A stretch of DNA of 64,000 bases from Actinoplanes sp. SE50/110 (GTDB lineage: Bacteria > Actinomycetota > Actinomycetes > Mycobacteriales > Micromonosporaceae), in assembly GCF_900119315.1 (NCBI RefSeq), contig NZ_LT827010.1, positions 9,170,001 to 9,234,000 on the forward strand, read 5' to 3'. The position numbers and the translations under genes were made by a program. Positions 24,800 to 33,610 of this stretch are shown here, piece after piece (within the stretch, counting starts at the first letter, position 1; each line of letters begins with the position of its first letter). A model generated the notes under the pieces. The model was not told the DNA's origin, searched no databases, and worked only from the letters and a program-made list of their open reading frames with translations.

Positions 24800-27529
24800 T
24801 CAACCGCCGTTGTTGGTCGTCGTCCCGTCGTTGTTCGTCGTCCCGGTGCCGGTGCCGCCGGGGCCGGTGCCGGGGCCGCCGCCGGTGTTGCCACCGCCGT
24901 TGTTGCCACCACCGTTGTTGTTGCCACCGCCGTTGTTGCCACCACCGTTGTTGTTGCCACCGCCGTTGTTGTTACCGCCACCGTTGTTGTTGCCACCGCA
25001 GAGGAACGACAGCGCACCACAGACCTGGCTGTTGTCCTGCGTCGGCTGCTGCACCGGCAGGGGCTTGCCGTTGCCCAGGCTGTCGTCGCCACCGGGCTGC
25101 CGCGGCGGGAAGTCCTTCTTTTCCCAATTCTTCTTCTCGGCGACGGCGTCGATGAACTTCTTCCAGATCGCGGCCGGCTCGTTGGCGCCGAACATCTTGC
25201 CGCCGTTGCCGTTGACCAGCGGAACCCGGTTCTTCTTGCCGCCGACCCAGACCGTGGCAGCCAGCTGCGGGATGCCGCCGACGAACCAGGCGTCGCCGTT
25301 CTTGGTGCTCTCCTTCTGGTTGAGCTCCCAGGAACCCGACTTGCCGACCGCCTCGCGGCCACCGGCGAGGGTGTGGTTGGCGTGCCCCGGGATCCTCTTG
25401 AGCACCGCGGTCAGGTCGGACATCTGGGCCGCGTCGAAGACCCGGGTGCCGTCCTTGGGAATGGTCTTCAGGTTGGTCTGCTTGCCGCTGGTCGGGTCGA
25501 CCGACTTGATCGCCTTGATGAAGTGCGTCTGGTGCCGGACGCCCTGGGCGACGATGGTCGCGACACCACTGGCGTGGTCCAGCGGGAGCACCCGGAACTG
25601 ACCGAAGCCGATCTCGTCGCTGAAGTACTTGTCCCAGGTCGAGGCGTCGGTGTGGTCGAGGTCGATGCGCTTGCCGTCGTTGTTCCAGATGTAGTGGATG
25701 CCGGCCGCCTTGGCGGCCGCGACGACCTTGTCCGGGTGCAGCTGGTCGGCGATCCAGTAGAACGGGAAGTTGTACGACTTGACGGTGGCCTGCTCCAGGT
25801 CACAGCTGGAGACGCTGTGGCCGTTGTCGTTACAGGTCTTGCCGCCGTCCTGGCCGGCGTTGCTGATCTTGCCGCCGCCGACGCGCTCCTTGTTGCCGTC
25901 CCAGAGCGTGTTGAACGAGTAGTTCGCCTTCAGCGCCGCGGACAGTGTGTAGATCTTGAAGGACGAGGCGGGGGACTGCCCACCACTCTCCATCACGCCA
26001 CTGCCGTCACCGGCCATGTAGCCGCCGTAGTCGATGCCCTCGGGATCGTCACCGGCGTAGTAGCCGAGCACCTCACCGTCGGTCGGGTCGATGCCGATCA
26101 CCGCGGACTGGTAGGTGCTGGGCCGGGTGTGCAACGGCGAGGTCGCGCTGTTGCGGGAGCCGGCCGCCTCGGCCGCGGCCTGGATGTCCGGGTCGATCGT
26201 CGTGGTGATCGACAGGCCGCCCTTGCGGATGATGTCGTCGGTGATGCCGAGCTGGTGCAGCTCGTAGGTGACGTGTCGCATGATCATGCCGACCGGCTTG
26301 CCGTCGGCACAGGTCTTGCAGGCCGGGGTCTTCGCCTGGGCCTTCGGGTATTGCCGCTGGTCGTACTGCTGCTGGTTGATCCAGTGCATGTCCAGCATGT
26401 TCTTCATGGTGTATTCCCACCGGTCCCGCGAGGCGGGCTCGTTGACCAGCGGGTCGTAACCCTTGTGCACGGAGTTCGGGTACGGCTGCTTGATGATCGA
26501 GGCGATCACCGCGGCCTGGTACGGGGTGATCTCCTTGAGCTTGCCGTCGCCACCCTTCTTGATGGTGGCGTTGAAGTAGCCCCGGGCCGCGGCCTCCGCG
26601 CCGAGCCGGCCCTCACCGAGGTCGATGTAGTTCAGGTACAGCCCCATGATCTGGGCCTTGTTGTACTTCGACTCCAGCTTGCGGGCGATCACCGCCTCGC
26701 GCAGCTTGCGGCTGTAGCTGATCGCCTTGAGGTCGGCGACGTGCCGCGCGTACTGCTGGGTGATGGTGGACGCGCCCTGCTTGTCGCCGCCGGTGAAGTT
26801 GTTCCAGGCGGCGCGGGCGATGCCCTTCAGGTCGATGCCGTTGTGGGTGTAGAAGTTCTTGTCCTCAGCGGCGGCGACGGCGTGCGCCATGTTGTCGCTG
26901 ATGTCCTGGTACGGCACGTTGACCCGGGGGTCACCCTCCTGCGCCAGGAGACCGCCCGTGGCGTTGTAGATGAGGTTCATCTGCGCTTCGGGCTTGGGGA
27001 CCGGCAGCTCGACGTCGTCGAAGAAGTACGTGCCGCCGACGATGCCCGCGCCGATCATGATGACCAGCACCGCGGCCGCGGCGGTCAGGATGTTCGCCCG
27101 GCGGTACTTCTTGTCGGCCTTGGTGCGCGGACGCTTGCCGCCGCCGCCGTCACCGCCACCCGACCCGCCTGAGCCGCCGCCACCCGGGGGCGGCGGCGGG
27201 GGCACCGAGGCACGCCCGCCGATCGAGGCGGATCCGACCGACGCGCGGCCACCGACCGCCGCCGAGCCGACGGAGGCGGCACCCACCGAGGCCGACCCGA
27301 CCGACGCGCGGCCACCGACCGCGGCCGAACCCACCGACGCGGCGCCGACCGAAGCGGCACCGACGGAGGCGGCTCCCACCGAGGCGCGGCCACCGACCGC
27401 CGCGGAACCGGCGGACCGCCGGTACGCGTCCGGGGCGGGGCGGTCCTGCTCGTCCGGTCCGGAAGCAGCGGAAGGCCCGGGCACTCGGGCCCGGGCACGC
27501 GGATTCTGCGGTTCGCCGTACGGATTCAT
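24800..27529 (-). CDS. ponA: Class A penicillin-binding protein (PonA type)
   Basis: Bifunctional peptidoglycan synthase of 909 residues. The N-terminal 130 cytoplasmic residues are a repeat of ASVGA/ASVGS units with Pro and Gly runs. One membrane helix follows (ILTAAAAVLVIMIGAGIVGG). The GT51 glycosyltransferase has EDKNFYTHNGIDLKGIARA and GASTITQQYARH with its catalytic Glu. The transpeptidase has the active serine in ASSFK, SYN and KSG motifs. The C-terminus is a long Gly-Asn tail. The frame opens earlier, but ATG 27529 (MNPYGEPQNP) is the natural start. Position beside DUF5318, padR and ino1 matches ponA1 of M. tuberculosis. Confidence 0.95.
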   Translation of the reverse strand: MNPYGEPQNPRARARVPGPSAASGPDEQDRPAPDAYRRSAGSAAVGGRASVGAASVGAASVGAASVGSAAVGGRASVGSASVGAASVGSAAVGGRASVGSASIGGRASVPPPPPPGGGGSGGSGGGDGGGGKRPRTKADKKYRRANILTAAAAVLVIMIGAGIVGGTYFFDDVELPVPKPEAQMNLIYNATGGLLAQEGDPRVNVPYQDISDNMAHAVAAAEDKNFYTHNGIDLKGIARAAWNNFTGGDKQGASTITQQYARHVADLKAISYSRKLREAVIARKLESKYNKAQIMGLYLNYIDLGEGRLGAEAAARGYFNATIKKGGDGKLKEITPYQAAVIASIIKQPYPNSVHKGYDPLVNEPASRDRWEYTMKNMLDMHWINQQQYDQRQYPKAQAKTPACKTCADGKPVGMIMRHVTYELHQLGITDDIIRKGGLSITTTIDPDIQAAAEAAGSRNSATSPLHTRPSTYQSAVIGIDPTDGEVLGYYAGDDPEGIDYGGYMAGDGSGVMESGGQSPASSFKIYTLSAALKANYSFNTLWDGNKERVGGGKISNAGQDGGKTCNDNGHSVSSCDLEQATVKSYNFPFYWIADQLHPDKVVAAAKAAGIHYIWNNDGKRIDLDHTDASTWDKYFSDEIGFGQFRVLPLDHASGVATIVAQGVRHQTHFIKAIKSVDPTSGKQTNLKTIPKDGTRVFDAAQMSDLTAVLKRIPGHANHTLAGGREAVGKSGSWELNQKESTKNGDAWFVGGIPQLAATVWVGGKKNRVPLVNGNGGKMFGANEPAAIWKKFIDAVAEKKNWEKKDFPPRQPGGDDSLGNGKPLPVQQPTQDNSQVCGALSFLCGGNNNGGGNNNGGGNNNGGGNNGGGNNNGGGNNGGGNTGGGPGTGPGGTGTGTTNNDGTTTNNGG
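24820..25000. repeat. Repeat encoding the Gly-Asn tail of the PBP
   Basis: Blocks of ccaccgttgttgttgccac recur and encode GGGNNN/GGGNN units in the C-terminal extracellular tail. Confidence 0.85.
27222..27420. repeat. 15-base repeats encoding the PBP N-terminus
   Basis: Units encoding ASVGA, ASVGS or AAVGGR recur about a dozen times with higher-order duplication of the AAVGGRASVGS block. Confidence 0.85.
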
Positions 27530-27686
27530 TCCTTCACACCTACCGTTCGCGGGGGCGCGGCCGGGCTGTCCGGGAAATCTCCCGGGCGACCGTGCCACGA
27601 GCGGGCGTTCGTCTGAAATGACCGATTGCGGCGCTGGCTGCCCGAGTCGGTCCTGAACATGTCCACGTTACTGGCATCGATCCGGT

Positions 27687-28121
27687 TCACCGCCGGCCCT
27701 CCCCGACGTGTGACACCGAACCTGTTTTCCACTGCATGGGCGGCTCGTCCGCATCGAGCGCGTCCCTACCCAGGACGTAGCGCTCGATCAGGTGGTTCCA
27801 CGAGCAGGAGCGGCAGACCTCCACCACGAACACCTGGCACTCACGCAGCGTCATCGCAAGGACCGGCAACTCGGCGGCTTTGTGCGCCTGGCCGGCCGAC
27901 TGCTTGAGCTCGTCGCCATAGACGTAGTGCACCAGCGTCAGGTTCTCCCGGCGGCAGATCGGACACCGCTCATCGGTCGGCTCGCCGTGGAACGTCGCAG
28001 CGTTCTTCAGGTACGGCGAGGCGTCGCAGACCTCGAGGGGACTGATCCGGCCATTGCGCACGTCACGCAGGACAGCTCGCCTCTGAAGCGAGTAGTCCAC
28101 CACCTGTCGCTGCGTGCGCAT
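27687..28121 (-). CDS. DUF5318 family protein
   Basis: The 144-residue protein matches the actinobacterial DUF5318 family (Rv0049 in M. tuberculosis). It starts MRTQRQVVDYSLQRRAVLRDVRNG and has a probable zinc site made of CPICRREN (about 53-60) and CRSCSWNHL (about 103-111). The genomic place, upstream of ponA and divergent from padR, is conserved. The function is unknown; the two CxxC pairs suggest a structural metal. Confidence 0.85.
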   Translation of the reverse strand: MRTQRQVVDYSLQRRAVLRDVRNGRISPLEVCDASPYLKNAATFHGEPTDERCPICRRENLTLVHYVYGDELKQSAGQAHKAAELPVLAMTLRECQVFVVEVCRSCSWNHLIERYVLGRDALDADEPPMQWKTGSVSHVGEGRR

Positions 28122-28203
28122 GGCGAAGAGAGTACGCGGTCCCCGCTCGCACGGCGACCGTCATCACTGAGCGTGGCGTGGCGACAGCGCAGGGATGGCC
28201 GAG

Positions 28204-28232
28204 TTGCGCCTCACCGGATCCCGATCTACGGT
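28204..28232 (+). promoter_or_regulatory. Probable padR-ino1 promoter
   Basis: TTGCGC (28204-28209) and TACGGT (28227-28232) are 17 bases apart, immediately before the palindromic operator and 50 bases before padR. Confidence 0.45.
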
Positions 28233-28234
28233 GA

Positions 28235-28257
28235 CGATGTATCGGGCCGATACATCG
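28235..28257. promoter_or_regulatory. PadR-type operator palindrome
   Basis: A perfect inverted repeat with 11-bp arms (CGATGTATCGG and CCGATACATCG) around one central base. It contains the ATGT/ACAT pairs typical of PadR sites and overlaps the start region of the padR-ino1 transcript, so autoregulation is likely. Confidence 0.75.
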
Positions 28258-28282
28258 GGGCACACACTGGAGGAGGGTCGAG

Positions 28283-28936
28283 GTGCTGGAGTTGGCGATC
28301 CTCGGGCTTCTGCAGGAAGCCCCGATGCACGGTTACGAGCTCCGCAAGGAGCTGGCCACCAAACTCGGCACGCTGCGCGCCGCGATCAGCTACGGGACGC
28401 TGTACCCGACGCTGAAGCGGTTGAAGCTGGCCGGCTGGATCAGCGAAGCCGTGGCGAACAACAACGAAATTGTTCCCCCGATGACCAGCAAACGGGGCCG
28501 GGTTGTCTACAAGATCACGGCGGACGGCAAGGAGCGCTTCTCCGAGCTGCTGGCCACCGCCGGACCGGAGACGTACGACGACGCCGGCTTCGGGGTGCAC
28601 TTCGCCTTCTTCTCCCGCACCGACCGGGCTACCCGGTTGCGGATCCTGGAGGGCCGGCGGAGGCGTGTCGAGGAGCGCCGGGAGGGGCTGCGGGAGATTC
28701 TCGCCCGCGCCGCCGACCGCCTCGACGCGTACACGCTCGAGCTGCAGCGGCACGGACTGGACGCGTGTGAGCGCGAGGTCCGCTGGCTGGAGGAGCTGAT
28801 CACCAACGAGCGCTCCGGCCGCACCCCGGCATTCCGCCAACGCGCCGGCCTGGCCGGCGCTTACCCCGACTCCGCCGCCCACCCGGCTGCGGAATCCCCC
28901 TCGGAACCACCGCGTCCGCACCTGGACCGGCCGTGA
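28283..28936 (+). CDS. PadR-family transcriptional regulator
   Basis: 217 residues with the PadR winged-helix at the N-terminus: LELAILGLLQEAPMHGYELRKEL, ISYGTLYPTLKRLKLAGWIS and the wing with YKITADGKERFSELL. A long C-terminal helical region (about 115-185) provides the dimer interface. The GTG start has a ggagg site. It ends in a Pro-rich tail and its stop is 21 bases from the ino1 start, so both are co-transcribed. The same pair exists as Rv0047c-Rv0046c. The palindrome upstream is its likely target, making it a candidate regulator of inositol synthesis. Confidence 0.93.
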   Translation: MLELAILGLLQEAPMHGYELRKELATKLGTLRAAISYGTLYPTLKRLKLAGWISEAVANNNEIVPPMTSKRGRVVYKITADGKERFSELLATAGPETYDDAGFGVHFAFFSRTDRATRLRILEGRRRRVEERREGLREILARAADRLDAYTLELQRHGLDACEREVRWLEELITNERSGRTPAFRQRAGLAGAYPDSAAHPAAESPSEPPRPHLDRP

Positions 28937-28959
28937 TGAACAACAAGGAGGCAAACGCG

Positions 28960-30039
28960 ATGGGCTCCGTCCGCGTCGCCATCGTCGGTGTGGGTAACTG
29001 CGCCTCGTCCCTCGTGCAGGGCGTGGAGTACTACAAGAACGCCGACCCCAACGACCGCGTCCCGGGTCTCATGCACGTGACCTTCGGCGACTATCACGTC
29101 TCCGACGTGAAGTTCGTCGCGGCGTTCGATGTGGACGCCAAGAAGGTCGGCATGGACCTGAGCGAGGCGATCGTCGCCAGCGAGAACAACACCATCAAGC
29201 TGACCGACGTGCCGCCGACCGGCGTCACCGTGCAGCGCGGCCCGACCTTCGACGGTCTGGGCACGTACTACCGCGAGATCATCGAGGAGTCGGAGGCCGA
29301 GCCGGTCGACGTCGTCCAGGTGCTCAGGGACGCCGAGGTCGACGTGCTGGTCTCCTACCTCCCGGTGGGCTCCGAGCAGGCCGACAAGTTCTACGCGCAG
29401 GCCGCGATCGACGCCGGTGTGGCGTTCGTGAACGCGCTGCCGGTCTTCATCGCCTCCGACCCGGAGTGGGCGCAGAAGTTCGCCGACGCCGGTGTGCCGA
29501 TCGTCGGTGACGACATCAAGAGCCAGGTCGGCGCCACCATCGTGCACCGCGCGCTGGCGAAGCTGTTCGAGGACCGCGGCGTCGAGCTGCTGCGCACGTA
29601 CCAGCTGAACTTCGGCGGCAACATGGACTTCATGAACATGCTGGAGCGCAACCGCCTGGTCTCGAAGAAGATCTCGAAGACCCAGTCGGTCACCTCCCAG
29701 ATCCCGCACGAGATGATCAAGAGCGACGTGCACATCGGCCCGTCGGACCACGTGCCGTGGCTCGACGACCGCAAGTGGGCGTACATCCGGCTCGAGGGCC
29801 GCTCGTTCGGCGACACCCCGCTGAACGCCGAGCTCAAGCTCGAGGTGTGGGACTCGCCGAACTCGGCCGGTGTGATCATCGACGCGGTTCGCGCCGCGAA
29901 GATCGCCAAGGACCGCGGCATCGGTGGCCCGATCCTGTCGGCCTCGTCGTACTTCATGAAGTCCCCGCCGGTGCAGTACAGCGACCACGACGCGCACAAC
30001 GCCGTCGAGGCGTTCATCAAGGGCGAGACCGAGCGCTGA
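28960..30039 (+). CDS. ino1: Myo-inositol-1(3)-phosphate synthase
   Basis: Converts glucose 6-phosphate to inositol phosphate with NAD; it feeds mycothiol and phosphatidylinositol synthesis in actinobacteria. 359 residues, as in the actinobacterial short form. The NAD site GVGNCASSLVQG is near residue 10. SYLPVGSEQADKFYAQAAIDAG, the FGGNMDFMNML segment and KSDVHIGPSDHVPWL are family marks. AAGGAGG lies eight bases before ATG 28960, which fixes the start over the in-frame codons upstream. A strong terminator follows. Confidence 0.97.
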   Translation: MGSVRVAIVGVGNCASSLVQGVEYYKNADPNDRVPGLMHVTFGDYHVSDVKFVAAFDVDAKKVGMDLSEAIVASENNTIKLTDVPPTGVTVQRGPTFDGLGTYYREIIEESEAEPVDVVQVLRDAEVDVLVSYLPVGSEQADKFYAQAAIDAGVAFVNALPVFIASDPEWAQKFADAGVPIVGDDIKSQVGATIVHRALAKLFEDRGVELLRTYQLNFGGNMDFMNMLERNRLVSKKISKTQSVTSQIPHEMIKSDVHIGPSDHVPWLDDRKWAYIRLEGRSFGDTPLNAELKLEVWDSPNSAGVIIDAVRAAKIAKDRGIGGPILSASSYFMKSPPVQYSDHDAHNAVEAFIKGETER

Positions 30040-30062
30040 CCCGCTCTCCGACCCGACAGCGG

Positions 30063-30091
30063 AAGCCGGCCCGTCCCTGGGCCGGCTTTTT
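30063..30091 (+). terminator. Rho-independent terminator after ino1
   Basis: A 10-bp stem (AAGCCGGCCC and complement), six-base loop and a run of five T residues lie 24 bases past the stop. Confidence 0.92.
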
Positions 30092-30124
30092 CTGTTCCCG
30101 GCATGATCCATCTAACCTGTCGCG

Positions 30125-31327
30125 GTGGCGAGTAACCCCCAGTCGACTTCTCCGCTCAAAGCGGTCCTCAGTTGCCTGACCGCGGTGGCGGTCTCGGCCG
30201 GTGCGCTCTACGCGTTCGGACCCTGGTCAGCCGACACTCCGGACCTGGCCAGCGCCGCCCGCCCGCTGGACCCGCCGGTGTCGGTGCCCGGCCGTACGGT
30301 GTCGGTGCTCGCCGCGGGGGACATCCTGGCCCATCCGGAACTGTGGGACCAGGCTCGCCGGGACGGCAACGGGACGATGGACTTCGCGCCGATGATGGCC
30401 TCGGCCAAGGAGACGGTCTCCGGGGCCGACCTGGCCCTGTGCCACATGGAGACCGCGGTGGCGCCACCCGGCGGGCCGTACATCGGCTTCCCGAAGTTCA
30501 GCGTCCCCCGGGAGGTCGTGCAGGGCATCAAGAGCCTCGGGTACGACGGCTGCTCCACCGCGTCGAACCACAGCATCGACCAGGGTTTCGAGGGCGTGCA
30601 GCGGACCCTGGACGCGCTGGACGCGGCGGGCCTGGGGCACACCGGCAGCTACCGGACCGCGGCCGACGCGGCGAAGCCGAAGATCTACACGGCCAAGGGC
30701 GTGAAGATCGCGCATCTGAGCTACACCAAGGACTTCAACGGGTTGAAGCCGCCGGCCGGCAAGGCATGGGTGGCCAACCAGATCAACGTCACGAAGATCC
30801 GTAAGGACGCCGCGGCGGCGCGCAAGGCCGGTGCACAGATCGTGATCGTCAGCATGCACTGGGGCACCGAGTACGAGCACGAGCCCGACGTGGACCAGCA
30901 GACCTGGGCCCGGGCCATCGCCCAGATCAAGGACGTGGACATCGTCTTCGGTCACCATGCCCACGTCGTACAGCCGGTCGAGAAGATCGGAAATACCTGG
31001 ATCATCTATGGCATGGGCAACCAGATCGCCCGGCATGCCGAGCCGATCAACTCCAATCGAGACGGAGCGATGATGAAGGTCACATTCGGCCCATCCTCGG
31101 TTCCGGGCCGGTGGAAGGTGATGGCTCTGGAGGCGATTCCCACCTTTGTGGACCTCAATCCGAACATCCGGCTCGTCGACCTGCCGCGCGAACTGGCGAA
31201 ACCCGATCTTTCGGCCCCGCAGCGGAAGATCTACGAGGCGGCCGTCGATCGCATCGACGGTAATCTCCTGACCCATGGGGCCAGTGCCGCAGGGCTGATC
31301 GTCCACGGAACCGGTAAATCCTCCTGA
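30125..31327 (+). CDS. CapA-family protein (poly-gamma-glutamate synthesis/export type)
   Basis: 400 residues with an N-terminal membrane anchor (VLSCLTAVAVSAGALYAFG). The CapA metallophosphoesterase-like fold shows VLAAGDILAHPELW, CHMETAVAPP, STASNHSIDQGFEGVQRTLD, VSMHWGTEYEHEPD and VFGHHAHVVQPVE, which carry the metal-binding Asp, Asn and His residues. CapA/PgsA supports polyglutamate synthesis and export on the outer face of the membrane. TAACCT six bases before the GTG suggests a leaderless transcript. pgsB and pgsC lie 2.3 kb downstream on the same strand. Confidence 0.9.
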   Translation: MASNPQSTSPLKAVLSCLTAVAVSAGALYAFGPWSADTPDLASAARPLDPPVSVPGRTVSVLAAGDILAHPELWDQARRDGNGTMDFAPMMASAKETVSGADLALCHMETAVAPPGGPYIGFPKFSVPREVVQGIKSLGYDGCSTASNHSIDQGFEGVQRTLDALDAAGLGHTGSYRTAADAAKPKIYTAKGVKIAHLSYTKDFNGLKPPAGKAWVANQINVTKIRKDAAAARKAGAQIVIVSMHWGTEYEHEPDVDQQTWARAIAQIKDVDIVFGHHAHVVQPVEKIGNTWIIYGMGNQIARHAEPINSNRDGAMMKVTFGPSSVPGRWKVMALEAIPTFVDLNPNIRLVDLPRELAKPDLSAPQRKIYEAAVDRIDGNLLTHGASAAGLIVHGTGKSS

Positions 31328-31406
31328 GCCCCGGGAAAGCCGAAGGTTGCTAGCATCTGGCGGCTCGTCAGGGCGAGCGCCAGGTCAGCGGGGATGGTAG
31401 GGATTC

Positions 31407-33608
31407 GTGTCAAGCCGGTCGGCTCAAACCGTTACGTCCCGGGCGGCGGAGCTCGCTCAGGAGCAGGAAGAGCTGCTGGCCTGGCGGCGCCGCGCGCTCA
31501 CTCAGCAACTGCCGGCGGCCGCCTTCCCGGCCGGCACCAGCGCGCCGTCTCTGGCGTACCTCTGGGCCAGCTTCTTCGTGGTGGTGGCCGCGGTGCTGGG
31601 GCTCACCGTCAACGCGCACACCGGCGCCCTGCCGGCGATCGCCGACTCGCAGCGGGACATCGCGATCAAGCTGGCCAACGGCTTCGAGGCGGAGATCCAC
31701 CAGGAGACCACGGTGCTGGACCGGATCCTGCAGAGCCGTGGCAGCCTCTCGCAGGCCGATCTGCTGGTGCGCGCGATCGCCGACGGCAACCGGGTGACCG
31801 GCGCCGCCATTGTGGACATGACAACGCGTAAGTCGGTCGTCGCCAAGGGTGACGCCGTGCCGTTGGACGCACTGCCCAACCCGCTGCCGTCCGGCCATCC
31901 GGTCGCGGTGACCACCGCCGACGGGCCCATGCTGGTCTACAGCGCGGCTCTGGACGGAACGCAGTCGCTGCTGGCCGTCCAGCCGATCTTCATGCGCACG
32001 CTGCGCCTCAACCCGGACGCCAAGCACGGCATCCACCTGCTCACCGGGGACGGCAAGAGCAGCCTGCTGCAGGGCGCCCACGCGATCGACGTGGCGCACC
32101 AGGCGAAGGTGTTCGACGGCCTGTACGGGATCACCTCGTCCAAGGTCCGCGAGGTGATCGTCGACGAGTGGCCGGACACCCGGCTGATCGCCGCGGCGGC
32201 CCCGGTGGGTCGCACCGGGCTGGTCGTGGTCTCCCTGCTGACCGCCCCGGTCGCCAAGGGCACCACGGTGACCAAGGGCCTCCTGATCGGGGCGAGCCTG
32301 CTCGCCGTGGCCCTGCTCAGCTTCCTGATCATGCGCAAGTCGCTGGTCCGCCCGGTCCGCGAGCTGCTCAACCAGGCCAAGGAGGACGCCAGCGGGGCCA
32401 CCACCAGGGAACGCCGGCCGCTCGGTGTCCGGGAGGCGCACCGGATCGCCAAGGCGCTCGCCACCACCGTCGGCGCCGAGTTCCCGGAGGGCCGCCGGTG
32501 GCGGCCGTCGGTGACCCAGGGGCTGGCGCTGGCCGCGGTGATCGCCCTGCTCTGGCCGGCCGCCGCGGTGGCGATGGTCTGGCGGTCCCCGGACCCGCAA
32601 CTGCCGGCGCAGCTGGTGCGGGACGGCGAGACCCGGGCCGAGAGCGCCGGGTTCACCCTGGGCCACTTCCTCGACGACGGCCTGGCCACCGTCTCCCGCA
32701 CCTCCCGGCTGGTGAAGACCGACGACCTGGCGGCGACCGGCCACACGTTGCAGCGCGCCCTCGCCGACGACGACCGGCTGCGCGCGCTGTACCTGGTGGA
32801 CGAGAAGGGCGAGGTGCTCAGCAAGACCGGCCGGCAGCCGCTGCGCACCCCGGTGCCGGTCCCCGGCGAGGTGGGCATCCACCTCGACGACGCGATCGGC
32901 CGGCTGCCGGTGGTCTACGCCTACAACGAGCTGCCCAGCGGGTACGCGGTGATCGGCGAGTTCGACCCGGACCGTCTGCTCGGACAGATCGGCCGGGTCA
33001 AGGGCCGGGTCCGGGTGGTCGACTCGGAGCTGCGGACGCTGCTCGACTCCCGGGGTTACGTGGCCTACCAGCCGCTGACCGGCCGGCTGGCCCGGGAGGT
33101 CGCGGTGGAGGCGCTGCCCGGCGTGACCGTCGGCCGGGGCGCCGCCGCTGACGGTCACCCGGAGCTGGCCGCCGCGGTCGGCATGGTGGAACCGGCCAGC
33201 GTCGCCCACCTGGAGTGGGCCGTGGTGGTCGAGCAGGACGTGTCCGGCGTGCGGCTGCCGGAGATGGTCGAGCACCGCTGGCTGCTGCTGGTCGCCGCCG
33301 TGGTGGTGGGCATCGTGCTGGTCACCCACATGTGGCAGTTCTACATCTTCGTGGTGCCGCTGCGCCGCCTGGCATTCTTCGCCGACAAGATGAGCAGCGG
33401 CGACCTGGACCACCCGGTGCCGCCGCAGCGCCACGACGACATCGGCGCGGTCGCCATCTGCCTGGAGATCTGCCGTCAGGTGCGGCACACCGGCTCGGCC
33501 CGCTTCGGCGGCGCGCTCCGGTTGCGCGGCGAAGGCCCGGACCGCACCACCGTCCTGTCCCTCGCCGACCGCGCCGTCCGGTCCCACAGCCGCTCGTCGA
33601 AGGGCTGA
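31407..33608 (+). CDS. Membrane receptor-like protein with two extracellular sensor regions and a HAMP-like end
   Basis: 733 residues, four membrane helices: about 49-68, 290-312, 373-395 and 626-650. Between helices 1-2 and 3-4 are two extracellular regions of about 220 residues, each resembling a CACHE-type sensor (the first with ANGFEAEIHQETTVLDRILQS, the second with LYLVDEKGEVLSKTGRQP). After helix 4 a short HAMP-like segment (VPLRRLAFFADKMSSGDLDHP) leads to a 60-residue tail. There is no kinase, GGDEF or methyl-accepting domain. The stop is two bases before pgsB, so it belongs to the polyglutamate operon. I do not know a named family; the sensor calls are by resemblance. Confidence 0.75.
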   Translation: MSSRSAQTVTSRAAELAQEQEELLAWRRRALTQQLPAAAFPAGTSAPSLAYLWASFFVVVAAVLGLTVNAHTGALPAIADSQRDIAIKLANGFEAEIHQETTVLDRILQSRGSLSQADLLVRAIADGNRVTGAAIVDMTTRKSVVAKGDAVPLDALPNPLPSGHPVAVTTADGPMLVYSAALDGTQSLLAVQPIFMRTLRLNPDAKHGIHLLTGDGKSSLLQGAHAIDVAHQAKVFDGLYGITSSKVREVIVDEWPDTRLIAAAAPVGRTGLVVVSLLTAPVAKGTTVTKGLLIGASLLAVALLSFLIMRKSLVRPVRELLNQAKEDASGATTRERRPLGVREAHRIAKALATTVGAEFPEGRRWRPSVTQGLALAAVIALLWPAAAVAMVWRSPDPQLPAQLVRDGETRAESAGFTLGHFLDDGLATVSRTSRLVKTDDLAATGHTLQRALADDDRLRALYLVDEKGEVLSKTGRQPLRTPVPVPGEVGIHLDDAIGRLPVVYAYNELPSGYAVIGEFDPDRLLGQIGRVKGRVRVVDSELRTLLDSRGYVAYQPLTGRLAREVAVEALPGVTVGRGAAADGHPELAAAVGMVEPASVAHLEWAVVVEQDVSGVRLPEMVEHRWLLLVAAVVVGIVLVTHMWQFYIFVVPLRRLAFFADKMSSGDLDHPVPPQRHDDIGAVAICLEICRQVRHTGSARFGGALRLRGEGPDRTTVLSLADRAVRSHSRSSKG

Positions 33609-33610
33609 TC

